This document shows, piece after piece, positions 6,392 through 6,416 of a DNA stretch of 6,416 nt. The notes below the pieces were generated by a model. It searched no databases and was not told where the DNA came from. It saw only the letters and a list, made by a program, of their open reading frames with translations. Each line of letters opens with the position of its first letter. Position 1 is the stretch's first letter. Where the stretch lies: positions 1-6,416 of the forward strand of contig CALZDK010000112.1 in NCBI GenBank assembly GCA_945637645.1, read 5' to 3'. Position numbers and translations under genes: made by a program. This stretch comes from an uncultured Prevotella sp. GTDB lineage: Bacteria; Bacteroidota; Bacteroidia; Bacteroidales; Bacteroidaceae.

Positions 6392-6416
6392 AGTTTGGGT
6401 GGTTTGAAAGGTTTGA
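6392..6416 (+). repeat. 9-base tandem-like repeat after mreC, cut by the window edge
   Basis: AGTTTGGGT (6392-6400), GGTTTGAAA (6401-6409) and GGTTTGA (6410-6416) form about 2.8 imperfect units of 9 bases, starting two bases after the mreC stop region. No start codon occurs before the window ends. The array may continue toward the next gene. Confidence 0.45.

Overview
The window looks like chromosome from a Bacteroidales bacterium, most likely Prevotella or a close relative. Evidence: a Bacteroidetes-type promoter (TTG, 19-base spacer, TATCTTTG), AT-rich start regions without clear Shine-Dalgarno sites, a GH51/pectinesterase-like pair typical of plant-polysaccharide users, and a purH-mreB-mreC order that, from memory, matches Bacteroides gene order. 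Species cannot be assigned. All five genes are on the + strand.

Region 1 (1-3572) is carbohydrate metabolism. It opens inside a large GH51 alpha-L-arabinofuranosidase whose 5' end lies outside the window. This gene ends at a clear intrinsic terminator (1855-1884). Next is a secreted protein with a pectinesterase-like beta-helix and an extra C-terminal domain of about 210 residues. Both fit removal of arabinose side chains and processing of pectin, but no SusC/SusD genes or regulators are visible, so membership of a polysaccharide utilization locus is inference.

Region 2 (3573-3730) is a 158-base intergenic stretch. It carries a good promoter with a small dyad between its two boxes, and a perfect 16-base palindrome between the predicted transcript start and the next start codon.

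Region 3 (3731-6416) is housekeeping. It holds a single-domain PurH (IMP cyclohydrolase only, with no AICAR formyltransferase domain), then mreB and mreC of the cell-shape/elongasome cluster. The window ends 27 bases after mreC, where mreD would be expected. No separate promoter is seen for mreB or mreC, so purH-mreB-mreC may be one transcript. The purH-mreB gap contains an AT-rich inverted repeat. The gaps before and after mreC contain short imperfect direct repeats.

I see no tRNA, rRNA, CRISPR array, insertion sequence, phage gene or obviously new multi-gene system. The points most worth checking are the single-domain PurH, the altered active site of the pectinesterase-like protein, and the palindromes upstream of purH.
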